A DNA stretch of 64,000 nucleotides from Hyphomonadaceae bacterium (GTDB lineage Bacteria > Pseudomonadota > Alphaproteobacteria > Caulobacterales > Aquidulcibacteraceae): assembly GCA_023384105.1 (NCBI GenBank), contig JAHDXR010000001.1, positions 310,001 through 374,000 of the forward strand, written 5' to 3'. Below are positions 26,333-35,449 of this stretch, piece by piece. The translations under genes and the position numbers were made by a program. Numbering within the stretch: the stretch's first letter is position 1; each line of letters begins with the position of its first letter. The notes under the pieces were generated by a model, which was not told where the DNA came from, ran no database searches, and was given only the letters and a program-made list of their open reading frames with translations.

Positions 26333-27220
26333 TCAGGTTGCCGCTGCCGTTGGCGGCTCTTTCCGTCGCAGCAGCAGCGCCGTCGCCGCCACGCCGAGCG
26401 CCAGCGCGATGAAGCCGCCGGCGCCGACGATGCCGTTCCAGGGGAAGACCGGCTGGCTCACCATGGCGAGCGTCAGCCCGCCGACCGCGTTGAACGCGCC
26501 GTGGAAAACGCCCGCCGCCCAGACCGAACGGCCGCGGTCGCGCACCAGCGTCATCAGCGGCGAGAGCAGCGTGCAGAAGACCGTGAACAGGCCGACGCCG
26601 AGCGCCGGGTTGTGGGGGTAGTTGAGGCCGTAGAGCAGGATCGCCGGCGCGTGCCAGACGCCCCAGACCAGCCCCGTGCCCAGCGACGCGCGCCAGAACC
26701 CGGCCGGCCGCCACAGATCGTGGAGATAGCCGCGCCAGCCGAGTTCTTCGGTGAGCGTGAGGATCGGCGCGTTGATCAGCGCGCCGAGCGTGATCGACAG
26801 CGCGACGATGAAGCCGGTGCTGGTCAGCAGCGGCGGCGCCTGGCTTAGATCCTGCCCCTGCGCCTCGGCCGCCTCCCGCGCAGCCGCGCCGATGTCGACA
26901 TAGGCGCGGTCGGAGAGCAGCAGCGTGAAGATCACCGCGCCGGCCGCGAGCAGGATCGGGATCGCCCAGGCCGCGATCCACCACAGGTTCGGCGTGAAGC
27001 GCAGGCCGAGCGCGTCGACGCGCCGGCCCTTCTCGAATGCGAACGCGCAGATCAGCGCGGCGATGGCCGGTCCCGCCATCATCGCCGTCAGCAGCAGGGC
27101 CGGGCCGGCCAGGCCGAGCGATTGCTTCAAGCCGCTGAAATGGCCGCCGATCGCGATCGTCCAGCTGATGGCGAAGGCAAGACCGAGGAAGATAAGGGAT
27201 TTCTTCGCCGCCGGCATCAT
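26333..27220 (-). CDS. CPBP family intramembrane glutamic endopeptidase
   Basis: LTLTEELGWRGYLHDLW, VWGVWHAPAILL, FHGAFNAVGG. Confidence 0.88.
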   Translation of the reverse strand: MMPAAKKSLIFLGLAFAISWTIAIGGHFSGLKQSLGLAGPALLLTAMMAGPAIAALICAFAFEKGRRVDALGLRFTPNLWWIAAWAIPILLAAGAVIFTLLLSDRAYVDIGAAAREAAEAQGQDLSQAPPLLTSTGFIVALSITLGALINAPILTLTEELGWRGYLHDLWRPAGFWRASLGTGLVWGVWHAPAILLYGLNYPHNPALGVGLFTVFCTLLSPLMTLVRDRGRSVWAAGVFHGAFNAVGGLTLAMVSQPVFPWNGIVGAGGFIALALGVAATALLLRRKEPPTAAAT

Positions 27221-27411
27221 TCGCCTCCTTCGTCGTCGCTTACGTTTCTCGGCTTGGGTTCGATTCTGATCCCGCGCGCGCGCAGCGCCTCGCGCAGCAG
27301 GAACTCGATTTCCGCGTTCACGCTGCGCAGTTCCGCGCCCGCCAGCCGGGCGATGGCGTCATGCAGCGCCGGATCGAGCCGCAGCGCGAAGGCTTTGCGT
27401 TCGCTGGGCAT
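27217..27411 (-). CDS. Arc/RHH-type DNA-binding protein
   Basis: RKAFALRLDPALHDAIARLAGAELRSVNAEIEFLLREALRARG. Confidence 0.8.
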   Translation of the reverse strand: MPSERKAFALRLDPALHDAIARLAGAELRSVNAEIEFLLREALRARGIRIEPKPRNVSDDEGGE

Positions 27412-27425
27412 CGCCGCCTCTAACG

Positions 27426-27543
27426 CCTCCCCCGCGCGCGGGGGAGGTCGCGACGACCCTGGCGTAAAGCCGGGAGCGTGTGACGGGAAAAGTCCGTCGC
27501 CTCAGTCGGCCTTGCCGACAGCTCCCCCGCGAGCCGGGGAGCA
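27426..27543. repeat. Intergenic palindromic repeat related to that between rpoB and rpoC
   Basis: CCTCCCCCGCGCGCGGGGGAGG ... CAGCTCCCCCGCGAGCCGGGGAGC. Confidence 0.6.
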
Positions 27544-27559
27544 GTTCCGCGCATCGCCG

Positions 27560-28465
27560 TCATTGATACAGCGAGCCTGCATTGACGATGGGCTGCGCGT
27601 CGCGGTCGCCGCAGAGCACCACCAGCAGGTTCGACACCATCGCCGCGCGGCGCTCGTCGTCGAGCTTCACGAGGTCGCGCTCGCTGAGCTGTTCCAGCGC
27701 GTGATGCACCATCTCCACCGCGCCCTGCACGATCTTCTGGCGTGCGGCGAGCACGGCCTCGGCCTGCTGGCGGCGCAGCATGGCGCCGGCGATTTCCGGC
27801 GCGTAGGCGAGGTGGCTGAGCTTGGTTTCGTCGACGACGACGCCGGCGACGGCGACGCGTTCTTGAAGTTTCTCCCGCAGCAGGCTGGAGACCTGCTCGG
27901 CGTCGCCGCGCAGCGTCGGCTCTTCGTGCTCGGCGTGATCGTAGGCGAAGTGCGAGGCGATCTCGCGCACGGCGGTCTCGATCTGGATGTCGACGAAGGT
28001 CTGGTAGTCGTCGACGTCGAACAGCGCCTGGCCGGTGTCGGTGACGCGCCAGACCACGACCGCGGCGATCTCGATCGGGTTGCCGCGCTTGTCGTTCACC
28101 TTGAGCTTCTCGCCGGTGACGTTGCGCACGCGCAGGCTGATCTTTTTGCGGCCGTACCAGGGGATCACCCAGCGCAGGCCGGGCGTGCGGTCGGTGCCCT
28201 TGTAGTTGCCGAACAGGGTGATGGCGGCGGCCTCGTTGGGCTGAAGCGTGTAGAAGCCGATCGCGGCGAACGCGCCGACCGACAGCAGCGCTACGTAAAG
28301 GATGATCCGCCCGCCCGCGTCGGCGCCGGCTTCGTCCGCCGCGATGGCGTCGATCAGGCCCCAGAGCAGCAGGGCGTAAGCGGCCAGCAGCAGCAACAGG
28401 ATGAGGCCCCCGTTGGAGGTGCTGGCCCGGCGTTCTTGCGTGTGATTCAGCCCTTGTGCGGCCAC
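27560..28465 (-). CDS. SPFH/Band 7 domain protein
   Basis: [69 protein letters not shown]. Confidence 0.92.
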   Translation of the reverse strand: MAAQGLNHTQERRASTSNGGLILLLLLAAYALLLWGLIDAIAADEAGADAGGRIILYVALLSVGAFAAIGFYTLQPNEAAAITLFGNYKGTDRTPGLRWVIPWYGRKKISLRVRNVTGEKLKVNDKRGNPIEIAAVVVWRVTDTGQALFDVDDYQTFVDIQIETAVREIASHFAYDHAEHEEPTLRGDAEQVSSLLREKLQERVAVAGVVVDETKLSHLAYAPEIAGAMLRRQQAEAVLAARQKIVQGAVEMVHHALEQLSERDLVKLDDERRAAMVSNLLVVLCGDRDAQPIVNAGSLYQ

Positions 28466-28489
28466 GGCATACCCTCCTTTGAGATCGAA

Positions 28490-28499
28490 GTGATATCAC
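28490..28499. promoter_or_regulatory. Palindrome GTGATATCAC upstream of SPFH gene
   Basis: Perfect 10-bp palindrome 24 bp before the SPFH start. Confidence 0.45.
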
Positions 28500-28608
28500 A
28501 ATAATAGCAAAATCGTCCTAACGCAACGGAAAATCGGCGCATTCACCAAGTTCCCAAATCGGCCATTAAGGGCGACGGCGTAGGCTCGGCGATCCTTAAA
28601 GGTCCGTT

Positions 28609-30453
28609 TTGAGGCGGGAAATGTCTGGGCAGAAGGTGGGCGCTTTCGGCTTGCGCAGGTTCGCGCGGTCGCGGCGGGGCAACGTGGCGATGCTGTGGGC
28701 GCTGATGGGCACTGTGCTCATCGGCCTCATCGGTCTGACTGTCGACTTCACCCGCGCGCAGGCGATCCGCGCCCAGTTGCAGAACGCCGCCGACGGCGCG
28801 GCGCTGGTCGCCGAGCGCAACGCCAACCTGCCAGAGGCGGAGCGCATCGCCGCGGCGCAGGCCTTCTTCGAGGCCGAGATGGGCGAGTACGCCGACGAAG
28901 TGACCGAATTCCGCGTCGTGGACATGGGCGAGGTCGGCCACCGCGTCGAGGCCGCCATTCCCATGCCGGTCACGCTGGCGCGCCTGATCCGCAACGAGAG
29001 CTGGACCATCCGGGTCCAGTCCGAGGCCGAGCAGGGCGGGCGCGATATCGAGGTCGCGGTCGTGGTCGACACCACCGGCTCGATGGCCGGCAGCCGGATT
29101 ACCGCGCTGCGCGCGGCCGCCACCGATCTCGTCAACATCATCGTCAGCGACGAGCAGGAGCCGTACTATTCAAAGGTCGCGCTGGTTCCGTACTCGATCG
29201 CGGTCAATCTCGGCTCCTACGCCTCGTCGGCGCGCGGCAGCCTCACCGGTCCCCGCTCGATCAGCGACGCGGCGTGGGCGAGCAGCCCGCAACGCAGCAT
29301 CAGCGGCGCCACACGCGCAAACCCGGTCGTCATCACCGCCAACGGCCACGGCTTCTCCAACGGCGACCGCGTGCGCATCCGCAACGTCAACGGCATGACG
29401 CAGCTGAACAACAACACCTACACCGTGCACGACGCCACGACGAACACGTTCAAGCTGCGCAACGCCAGCGGGCAGAACGTCAACGGCTCGAACTACAACA
29501 ACTATACTTCTGGCGGCAACGTCACGCGCTGCACCCGCACCGATTGCGAAGTCGTCGTCACCGCCAACAGCCACGGCCTGAGCACCAACGACTACGTGTT
29601 CATCACCGGCGTCAACGGCATGACGCAGATCAACAACGGCAACAACGCCGCCTGGCAGGTCACGGTGATCGACTCGAACTCCTATCAGCTCAATGCGTCG
29701 AACGGCCCGAGCTACAGCAACTACACCTCCGGCGGTTCGTCCTATTGCGCGCAGTATGGCTGCGAGTACTTCCGCTTCCTCAATCCGTCGGGTTCGCAGC
29801 GCCGCTACCGCGCCAACAATTGCGTGACCGAGCGCACCGGACAATACGCCTACACCGACGTATCGCCGATGACGGCGCCGGTCGGCATCCATTATCCGGG
29901 CGGCAGCGATCCCTGCGATTCAGTCGAGGTCATGCCGCTGACCTCCGACCGCACGGCGCTCAACGCGCGCATCGCCACGCTCAACGCCGACGGCTATACG
30001 GCCGGCCAGATCGGCATCGGCTGGGGCTGGTACATGCTGTCGCCGACGTTCGGGCAGATCTTCCCGGTCGACAACCGGCCGGCCGACTACGATCCGGACA
30101 AAGTGCTGAAGGTCGCGGTGCTGATGACGGACGGCGAGTTCAACACGGAATACTGCAACGGCGTCGTGGCGCGCGACGCCTCGTCGGTAAGCTCGAACAA
30201 CCGCATCAGCTGCAATGCGTCCAACGGCGACGGCTTCACCCAGGCGCGCGCCATGTGCGACGCCATGAAAGCGCAAGGCATCGTCATCTATTCGGTGGGC
30301 TTCGGCCTCTCCGCCGGCTCGGAGGCGCGCTCGGTGATGGAATATTGCGCCTCCGGCGCGTCGCGCTTCAAGGACGCGTCGAGCGGCGACGAGCTGCGCC
30401 AGGCGTTCCAGCAGATCGCCCGCGCGATCCAGGAGCTGCGCCTCACCCACTAG
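28609..30453 (+). CDS. Tad-type pilus assembly protein with vWA domain and two inserted FCCH-like repeats
   Basis: SRRGNVAMLWALMGTVLIGLIGLTVDFTRAQAIRAQLQNAADGAALVAERN; VAVVVDTTGSMAGSR; two copies of ITANGHGxxxGDxVxIxxVNGMTQxNN. Confidence 0.85.
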   Translation: MRREMSGQKVGAFGLRRFARSRRGNVAMLWALMGTVLIGLIGLTVDFTRAQAIRAQLQNAADGAALVAERNANLPEAERIAAAQAFFEAEMGEYADEVTEFRVVDMGEVGHRVEAAIPMPVTLARLIRNESWTIRVQSEAEQGGRDIEVAVVVDTTGSMAGSRITALRAAATDLVNIIVSDEQEPYYSKVALVPYSIAVNLGSYASSARGSLTGPRSISDAAWASSPQRSISGATRANPVVITANGHGFSNGDRVRIRNVNGMTQLNNNTYTVHDATTNTFKLRNASGQNVNGSNYNNYTSGGNVTRCTRTDCEVVVTANSHGLSTNDYVFITGVNGMTQINNGNNAAWQVTVIDSNSYQLNASNGPSYSNYTSGGSSYCAQYGCEYFRFLNPSGSQRRYRANNCVTERTGQYAYTDVSPMTAPVGIHYPGGSDPCDSVEVMPLTSDRTALNARIATLNADGYTAGQIGIGWGWYMLSPTFGQIFPVDNRPADYDPDKVLKVAVLMTDGEFNTEYCNGVVARDASSVSSNNRISCNASNGDGFTQARAMCDAMKAQGIVIYSVGFGLSAGSEARSVMEYCASGASRFKDASSGDELRQAFQQIARAIQELRLTH

Positions 30454-30476
30454 GGCAAGGCGCGGCGTCCGCCGGT

Positions 30477-32171
30477 TCAGTCCGGCGAGCGGAAGCTGAC
30501 CGAGATGCGCGTCTGCGCGCCGACCGCGCTTTGTCCGTTCGAGAGCGTAGCGCTGGCGCGATAGGCGCTCGAGGCGGCGAGCGCGGCGCGGCCGAAGCCC
30601 TCGCCCGTCGGCGTCTCCGAAGCCACCGTGCACGCGACATCGAGCGCCGGCTGCACCACGCAATCCAGTACGACGCGCCCGCCCACGCCTTCGCGCAGCG
30701 CGCGCTGCGGATAGACGTCGGCGATGCGCCGGGCGGAGGGCCGCTGCGCCCAGGACACCGTTCCGGGCGGCGGCGCGCGGACGCTCGCCGACGCCGGCGC
30801 TGCGGCCGGGGCTTCGGTGATTGTCGGCGGCGCCAGCGACACCGGCGCCTGCGTCGCGATGCTTGGCGAAGTCGTCGCCGAGACCGGCGTCGAGGCCGGC
30901 GCGGTCAGCGAGACGGGGCCGCTGCGCGGCTGTTCAGCGATCGTGGCGGTGGGCGGCGGAGGCGGCGACGGCTCACGCGCAGCCAGCTGCTGCTGCCGTT
31001 CGCGTTCGCGCTGCCGCTCGCGCTCGCGTTCCCGCTCGCGTTCGCGCGCCGCAGCGGCGTCGTCGCGGGCGGCGGTCTGCGTGCTGGCCGCGTAATCGGA
31101 GTCAAACACGCCGCCGGCGTCCGCAGACTCGCCCGGCAACGGCGTTTCGCTCGGCGCGCCGAGCGGATCGGCGCCGGCGGTTTGCTCCTGCGAAGCCTGG
31201 GAGTCGCCCTGGTTGAGACCGCCGCCGAAATAGAGGCCGCCCGCCAGCGCGGCGGCCCCCAGCAGCACGACCAGGATAAAAGCGCGCATCGGTCCGCCTT
31301 CTTTGCGCGGCGGATCGCGCAGGTCGGGCCGGTCGTAGCTGCGTTCCGGCGGCGGGCGCCGCGGCGGCTGGACTTCGGCGCGGCGCGGCGCCGCCGCCGC
31401 TTCCGCCCGCCTCGGCGGCGGGGCGGCTTCGCGGCGCGGCGTCTCCACGCGCGGCGCCGGCGCGGGCGCGCGCTGCTGGTCGGCGGTCAGCTGTTTCAGC
31501 CGCAGTTCGGCGACCTCGGCGAACGCGCCCTTGGGGCCGAACTTGGACAGATAGTCCATGAAGTCCGCGGGGTTCTTGCTGTCGCGGATCGCGCGCCAAT
31601 GTTCGGTCTCGACCGTGAGCGGGTCCGCCTCGGGCGCGGGCGCCGGGACGGGCGGGCGGTACGGCGCGGGGTCCGGCGTCGGGGCGAGGCGGGCCTGCGC
31701 GCGCGGCGTGGGCGCCGGGGCCGGGGCCGGCCGCGGCGGCGGTTCGTACTCTTCCGGGCGCGCCGAGGCCGCGCCGACGCGCGCGGAATTCACCATGCGG
31801 TCGACGGCGAAGAACAGCGGATCGAGCGAGGGATCGTTGGGATCGCCGTCCCAATGCGAGAGATCGAAAGCGGGCGAGGCGCCGATACTGGACGCCGGCG
31901 GCGGCTCGATCAGGCTCGCCACAATCGCCTTGTTGGCGTTGATGACGCGCTGCGCCGCGTCCAGGAACGGCCGCGACCGGATCGAGGCCTGCGACCAGAC
32001 CACCACGCCCGCGCCGCTTGAACGCAGCACCGCATCGCTGGACGGCGCGCCGCCGATGGTGAAGCCGGCGGCTTCGAACATTTCTGCGAGGGCCTTCGCC
32101 TGAGGCTCGTCCTCGCGGACACAAACGATGAGTACGTCCGCCATGACGTCTCCTGCGCCCCCTGCATTCAA
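30477..32171 (-). CDS. TIR-like domain / transmembrane / TonB C-terminal domain fusion protein
   Basis: N-term DVLIVCVREDEPQAKALAEMFEAAGFTI...VVVWSQASIRSRPFLDAAQRVI; TM MRAFILVVLLGAAALAGGLYFGGG; C-term YPQRALREGVGGRVVLDCVVQPALDVACTVASETPTGEGFGRAAL. Confidence 0.75.
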   Translation of the reverse strand: MNAGGAGDVMADVLIVCVREDEPQAKALAEMFEAAGFTIGGAPSSDAVLRSSGAGVVVWSQASIRSRPFLDAAQRVINANKAIVASLIEPPPASSIGASPAFDLSHWDGDPNDPSLDPLFFAVDRMVNSARVGAASARPEEYEPPPRPAPAPAPTPRAQARLAPTPDPAPYRPPVPAPAPEADPLTVETEHWRAIRDSKNPADFMDYLSKFGPKGAFAEVAELRLKQLTADQQRAPAPAPRVETPRREAAPPPRRAEAAAAPRRAEVQPPRRPPPERSYDRPDLRDPPRKEGGPMRAFILVVLLGAAALAGGLYFGGGLNQGDSQASQEQTAGADPLGAPSETPLPGESADAGGVFDSDYAASTQTAARDDAAAARERERERERERQRERERQQQLAAREPSPPPPPTATIAEQPRSGPVSLTAPASTPVSATTSPSIATQAPVSLAPPTITEAPAAAPASASVRAPPPGTVSWAQRPSARRIADVYPQRALREGVGGRVVLDCVVQPALDVACTVASETPTGEGFGRAALAASSAYRASATLSNGQSAVGAQTRISVSFRSPD

Positions 32172-32244
32172 GTCCCAAATTGGCGCATAGCATGGAACAT
32201 GCCGCGCCGGTACGGGGGTGGCTCAGAATTGGGGTGAATTCGCG

Positions 32245-32853
32245 TCAAACCACCGGTTCGAACGCGCCGGTCGCTGGATTGAGCAGCTCCAGGCCGCCGT
32301 CCGCCACCCCGTAGCGCATGCCGACAAGCTTGAGGCCGCGCTCGCGCACGGCCGCCGCGACGAACGGAAAAGTGGCGAGATTTTCCAGCGTGACGCGGAT
32401 GCTTTCGTATTCGAGCGCGGTGGTCGGGTTTGCGCAGCCGGGCGGCAGGCGCGACTTGGCGGTGTCCAGAAGCCCGATCCAGGTGTCGAGGAAGGAGTGC
32501 GGATCGTGCGGCCGGTCCTGAAGCGCGGCGACGACGCCCCCGCACTGGGCGTGCCCCAGCACGAGGATGGTTTCCACCTTGAGCTGCAGCACCGCGAACT
32601 CGATGGCGGCGCTGACGCCGTGGCGGCCCGTGGCGTCCTCGAACGGCGGCGCGAGGTTGGCGACGTTGCGGACGACGAACAGCTCGCCCGGCTTGGCGTT
32701 GAAGATGGTCGCGGGATCCACGCGGCTGTCGGCGCAGGCGATGATGAGCGTCTTAGGCGCTTGACCGTGCTCGGCCAGGTCCTTGTGCAGCGCGCGCAGT
32801 TCCGGCCAGCGCCGCTGGCGATAGATGCGGTAGCCCTCGATCAAATGCTCCAT
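32245..32853 (-). CDS. Beta-class carbonic anhydrase
   Basis: IIACADSRVDPATIF, LGHAQCGGVVAAL; start chosen at MEHLIEGYRIY. Confidence 0.94.
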   Translation of the reverse strand: MEHLIEGYRIYRQRRWPELRALHKDLAEHGQAPKTLIIACADSRVDPATIFNAKPGELFVVRNVANLAPPFEDATGRHGVSAAIEFAVLQLKVETILVLGHAQCGGVVAALQDRPHDPHSFLDTWIGLLDTAKSRLPPGCANPTTALEYESIRVTLENLATFPFVAAAVRERGLKLVGMRYGVADGGLELLNPATGAFEPVV

Positions 32854-33006
32854 GGCGTTCTTCAAGCGAACGCAGCGCCCGAGGGCAACCCCTCTCGTCC
32901 GCCTGGCGGCTGCGTCGGGGGCGCATCGCGCTGCGACCGGCGCAAGGTCCGAAACCGGCCAGCGGCGCGGGCGCTGCTGATGCAGAAGGGCGTCAGGAGT
33001 CGAGCA

Positions 33007-33471
33007 ATGACGTTTCGCATCGTGGGGTTGGACCCCGAACAGTTCCGCCATTTGCACGCGCTGTCCGCCGCCGATCTCGCCGCGCACGGCGCGGAGCGCG
33101 TGCGCATCCAGTCCGTGCACACGGCGCCTTGCCGCGTTTCGCTGGACGATGTGGCGGCCGGCGGCGTCGCGTTGCTGCTCAGCTACGCGCATCAGCCGGC
33201 GCAGACGCCCTATCGCCAGCAGGGACCGGTGTTCGTCAGCGAAGCGGAACGCCGCGCCGAATATCGCGGCGAGATTCCCCCGGCGCTGGCGCGGCGCGTG
33301 CTGTCGCTGCGCGGCTTCGACGCCGCGCACATGATGATCGAAGCCGATTTGACGGAAGGCGCGGAGGCCGCGGCGCTGATCGAACGCGTCTTCGCCAATC
33401 CCGATGTCGCTTACATCCACGCACACTATGCGCGGCGCGGCTGCTTCGCGGCGACGGTCGAGCGCGCCTAG
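33007..33471 (+). CDS. DUF1203 domain-containing protein
   Basis: FRIVGLDPEQFRHL, PCRVSLDDVAAGGVALLLSYAHQPAQTPYRQQGPVFVSE. Confidence 0.85.
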   Translation: MTFRIVGLDPEQFRHLHALSAADLAAHGAERVRIQSVHTAPCRVSLDDVAAGGVALLLSYAHQPAQTPYRQQGPVFVSEAERRAEYRGEIPPALARRVLSLRGFDAAHMMIEADLTEGAEAAALIERVFANPDVAYIHAHYARRGCFAATVERA

Positions 33472-34055
33472 TGCGGCAAGAGCGCGGCGGCCAGCGCCGT
33501 GATGGCGCGGCAGGCGTTCTTGTGCGGATCGGAGGATTCCTGCGCTTTCGAAATGACGAACGCGCCTTCCATCGCCGCCAGCGTGGCCGAAGCGAAGATC
33601 GCCGCGTTCGCCTCGCTCATGCCGCGCGCGACGGCGGCTTTGCGGATTTCCGCCTCCCAGGACGAGAACGCGACGCGCACCGCGGCCGCCAGCTTCGGAT
33701 TGCCCTCGCCATAGCCGGTGGCGATCGCCGCCATGGGGCAGGAGGCCTTGTAGCGGCGATCCTTGCTTTCCTTGGCGCTGGCCTTGAACACGCGTTCGAT
33801 GAAGGTCTCGATATCGACGCCGCTCTCGTGCAGTTCGCGAAACCGGGTGGCGACCTCGGCCCCGACGCGGGCCACCACTTCGGCGCCGATCTGCTCCTTG
33901 CCGCCGGGGAAATGGAAATAGAGCGAACCGCGCGGCGCCCCGGACTTGGCCAGCAGTTCGGCCACGCCGACCCCCGCATAGCCGCGTTCTCGGAACAGTT
34001 CGACCGCCGCGGAAAGCATGTCCTCACGGGCGGATGTTGGTTTGGCCATAAACAC
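33468..34055 (-). CDS. TetR/AcrR family transcriptional regulator
   Basis: SAREDMLSAAVELFRERGYAGVGVAELLAKSGAPRGSLYFHFPGGKEQI. Confidence 0.93.
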   Translation of the reverse strand: MFMAKPTSAREDMLSAAVELFRERGYAGVGVAELLAKSGAPRGSLYFHFPGGKEQIGAEVVARVGAEVATRFRELHESGVDIETFIERVFKASAKESKDRRYKASCPMAAIATGYGEGNPKLAAAVRVAFSSWEAEIRKAAVARGMSEANAAIFASATLAAMEGAFVISKAQESSDPHKNACRAITALAAALLPH

Positions 34056-34069
34056 AAAAATATCATTTG

Positions 34070-34116
34070 TATGACGATCGGTCTAGTTTATAGGTAAAAA
34101 TAGACCGGTCGTCATA
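34070..34116. promoter_or_regulatory. Candidate TetR operator (paired inverted arms)
   Basis: TATGACGATCGGTCTA (34070-34085) and TAGACCGGTCGTCATA (34101-34116), 15/16 complementary, 15 bp upstream of the tetR start. Confidence 0.65.
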
Positions 34117-34151
34117 GTGGCCGGCGCCCGTCTTCTCCCCGGAGGGTCCAA

Positions 34152-34466
34152 ATGAGAAGTTTCCTGATGTCCGCGCTGGCCTTGGCGGCTTTCGCAGTTC
34201 CCGGCGTCGCCGCCGCGGACGACGTACGCGACCGCACCGAGGCGATCCGCCTGTGCCGCGCCGAAGTGGCTGCGCAGGCCGGCCTCGCCGCCGAGAACGT
34301 GCGCCTCGACCAGGTCCGCGTGCGCGGCTCCTCGATCCGCGTCGATCTCGACCTGTGGCGCAACGGCGCGCTGGAGAACGTGCGCTGCGACGTCGCCCGC
34401 AGCCGCGGCGAACTCACCATCGCCTCGATCACGCCGGCGCTGCAGACCACCGTCGCGGCGGAGTAG
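34152..34466 (+). CDS. Secreted small hypothetical protein
   Basis: Signal peptide-like MRSFLMSALALAAFAVPGVAAAD; 104 aa. Confidence 0.65.
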   Translation: MRSFLMSALALAAFAVPGVAAADDVRDRTEAIRLCRAEVAAQAGLAAENVRLDQVRVRGSSIRVDLDLWRNGALENVRCDVARSRGELTIASITPALQTTVAAE

Positions 34467-34523
34467 CGCCGATCTTTTGCCCGCGTGTCTTTTCAGCCTC
34501 CCGCAAAGACACGTTTACTCCTC

Positions 34524-34554
34524 GCGCTCCCGCTTTGCGGCGGGAGCGCTTTTG
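34524..34554 (+). terminator. Rho-independent terminator
   Basis: GCGCTCCCGCTTTGCGGCGGGAGCGC followed by TTTTG. Confidence 0.85.
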
Positions 34555-34613
34555 TTTGCGCCGGCTGGCGAAAGCGATTGCGCCGGCGCCGCCGCGCGCC
34601 GTAAGCGGCGCGG

Positions 34614-35219
34614 ATGGCCGAGATCGCGACCCTGTTCGTCACCAAGCTCTACCGCGCGGCGGTGGAGGGGCCGGACAACCGCGCTCTGCTCGCCGCCTGC
34701 CGCGCCATCGCCGCCGACGACGAAGCGGGCAGGCGCTGGAGCGAGGAAAAGGGCTATCGCGGCTACACCTCCTACGCCTCGCTTGACGATCTGCCCAGGC
34801 GCGATCCCGACATCGCCGCGCTGAAAGGGCTGCTCGACAAGCACGCCGCCGGGTTCGCGCGCGAACTCAATCTCGACCTCGGCGGCCGGCGGCTGAAACT
34901 GGATTCGATCTGGATCAACGTGCTGGCGCCGGGCGGTGCCCACACCGGCCACATCCATCCGCATTCGGTGCTGAGCGGGACGTATTACGTCGATACGCCG
35001 CCGGGCGCCTCGGCGCTGAAGTTCGAAGACCCGCGCCTGCCGATGATGATGGCGGCGCCGCCGCGCCGCGAAGACGCGCCGGAATCGGAACGCAGCTTCG
35101 TCTACGTCCGGCCGAAGGCCGGCGAGGTGGTGATGTGGGAGAGCTTCATCCGCCACGAAGTGACGCCGAACAGCGCCCGGAAGGCGCGCGTCAGCATCAG
35201 CTTCAATTACGGCTGGTGA
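34614..35219 (+). CDS. TIGR02466-family 2OG-Fe(II) oxygenase-like protein
   Basis: IWINVLAPGGAHTGHIHPHSVLSGTYYVDTPPGASALKFEDPR, RHEVTPNSARKARVSISFNYGW. Confidence 0.85.
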   Translation: MAEIATLFVTKLYRAAVEGPDNRALLAACRAIAADDEAGRRWSEEKGYRGYTSYASLDDLPRRDPDIAALKGLLDKHAAGFARELNLDLGGRRLKLDSIWINVLAPGGAHTGHIHPHSVLSGTYYVDTPPGASALKFEDPRLPMMMAAPPRREDAPESERSFVYVRPKAGEVVMWESFIRHEVTPNSARKARVSISFNYGW

Positions 35220-35221
35220 TC

Positions 35222-35422
35222 TCAGCGCCGCAACAGCCACACCAGCGCCGACAGTACGATGCTGACGAGAAGACCGGTGACGACGGGAAAGTAGAAGCTG
35301 AAGTTCTCGCGCCGGATGACGATGTCGCCCGGCAGCCGCCCGAGGCCGAGCTTGGACAGCCACGGCCACGCCAGGCCGATCAGCACGATGGCGATCCCGA
35401 GGACGATAAGAAAACGGGACAT
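35222..35422 (-). CDS. DUF2905 small membrane protein
   Basis: RFLIVLGIAIVLIGLAWPWLSKLGLGRLPGDIVIRRENFSFYFPVVT. Confidence 0.9.
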   Translation of the reverse strand: MSRFLIVLGIAIVLIGLAWPWLSKLGLGRLPGDIVIRRENFSFYFPVVTGLLVSIVLSALVWLLRR

Positions 35423-35449
35423 CGCTAGTCCGGCGCGCAGAACCGCCGA

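Noticed and set aside
28695-32021. 1108-aa plus-strand ORF
   Set aside because: Out-of-frame shadow of the Tad vWA gene running antisense through the TIR-TonB gene; repetitive Arg-rich composition.
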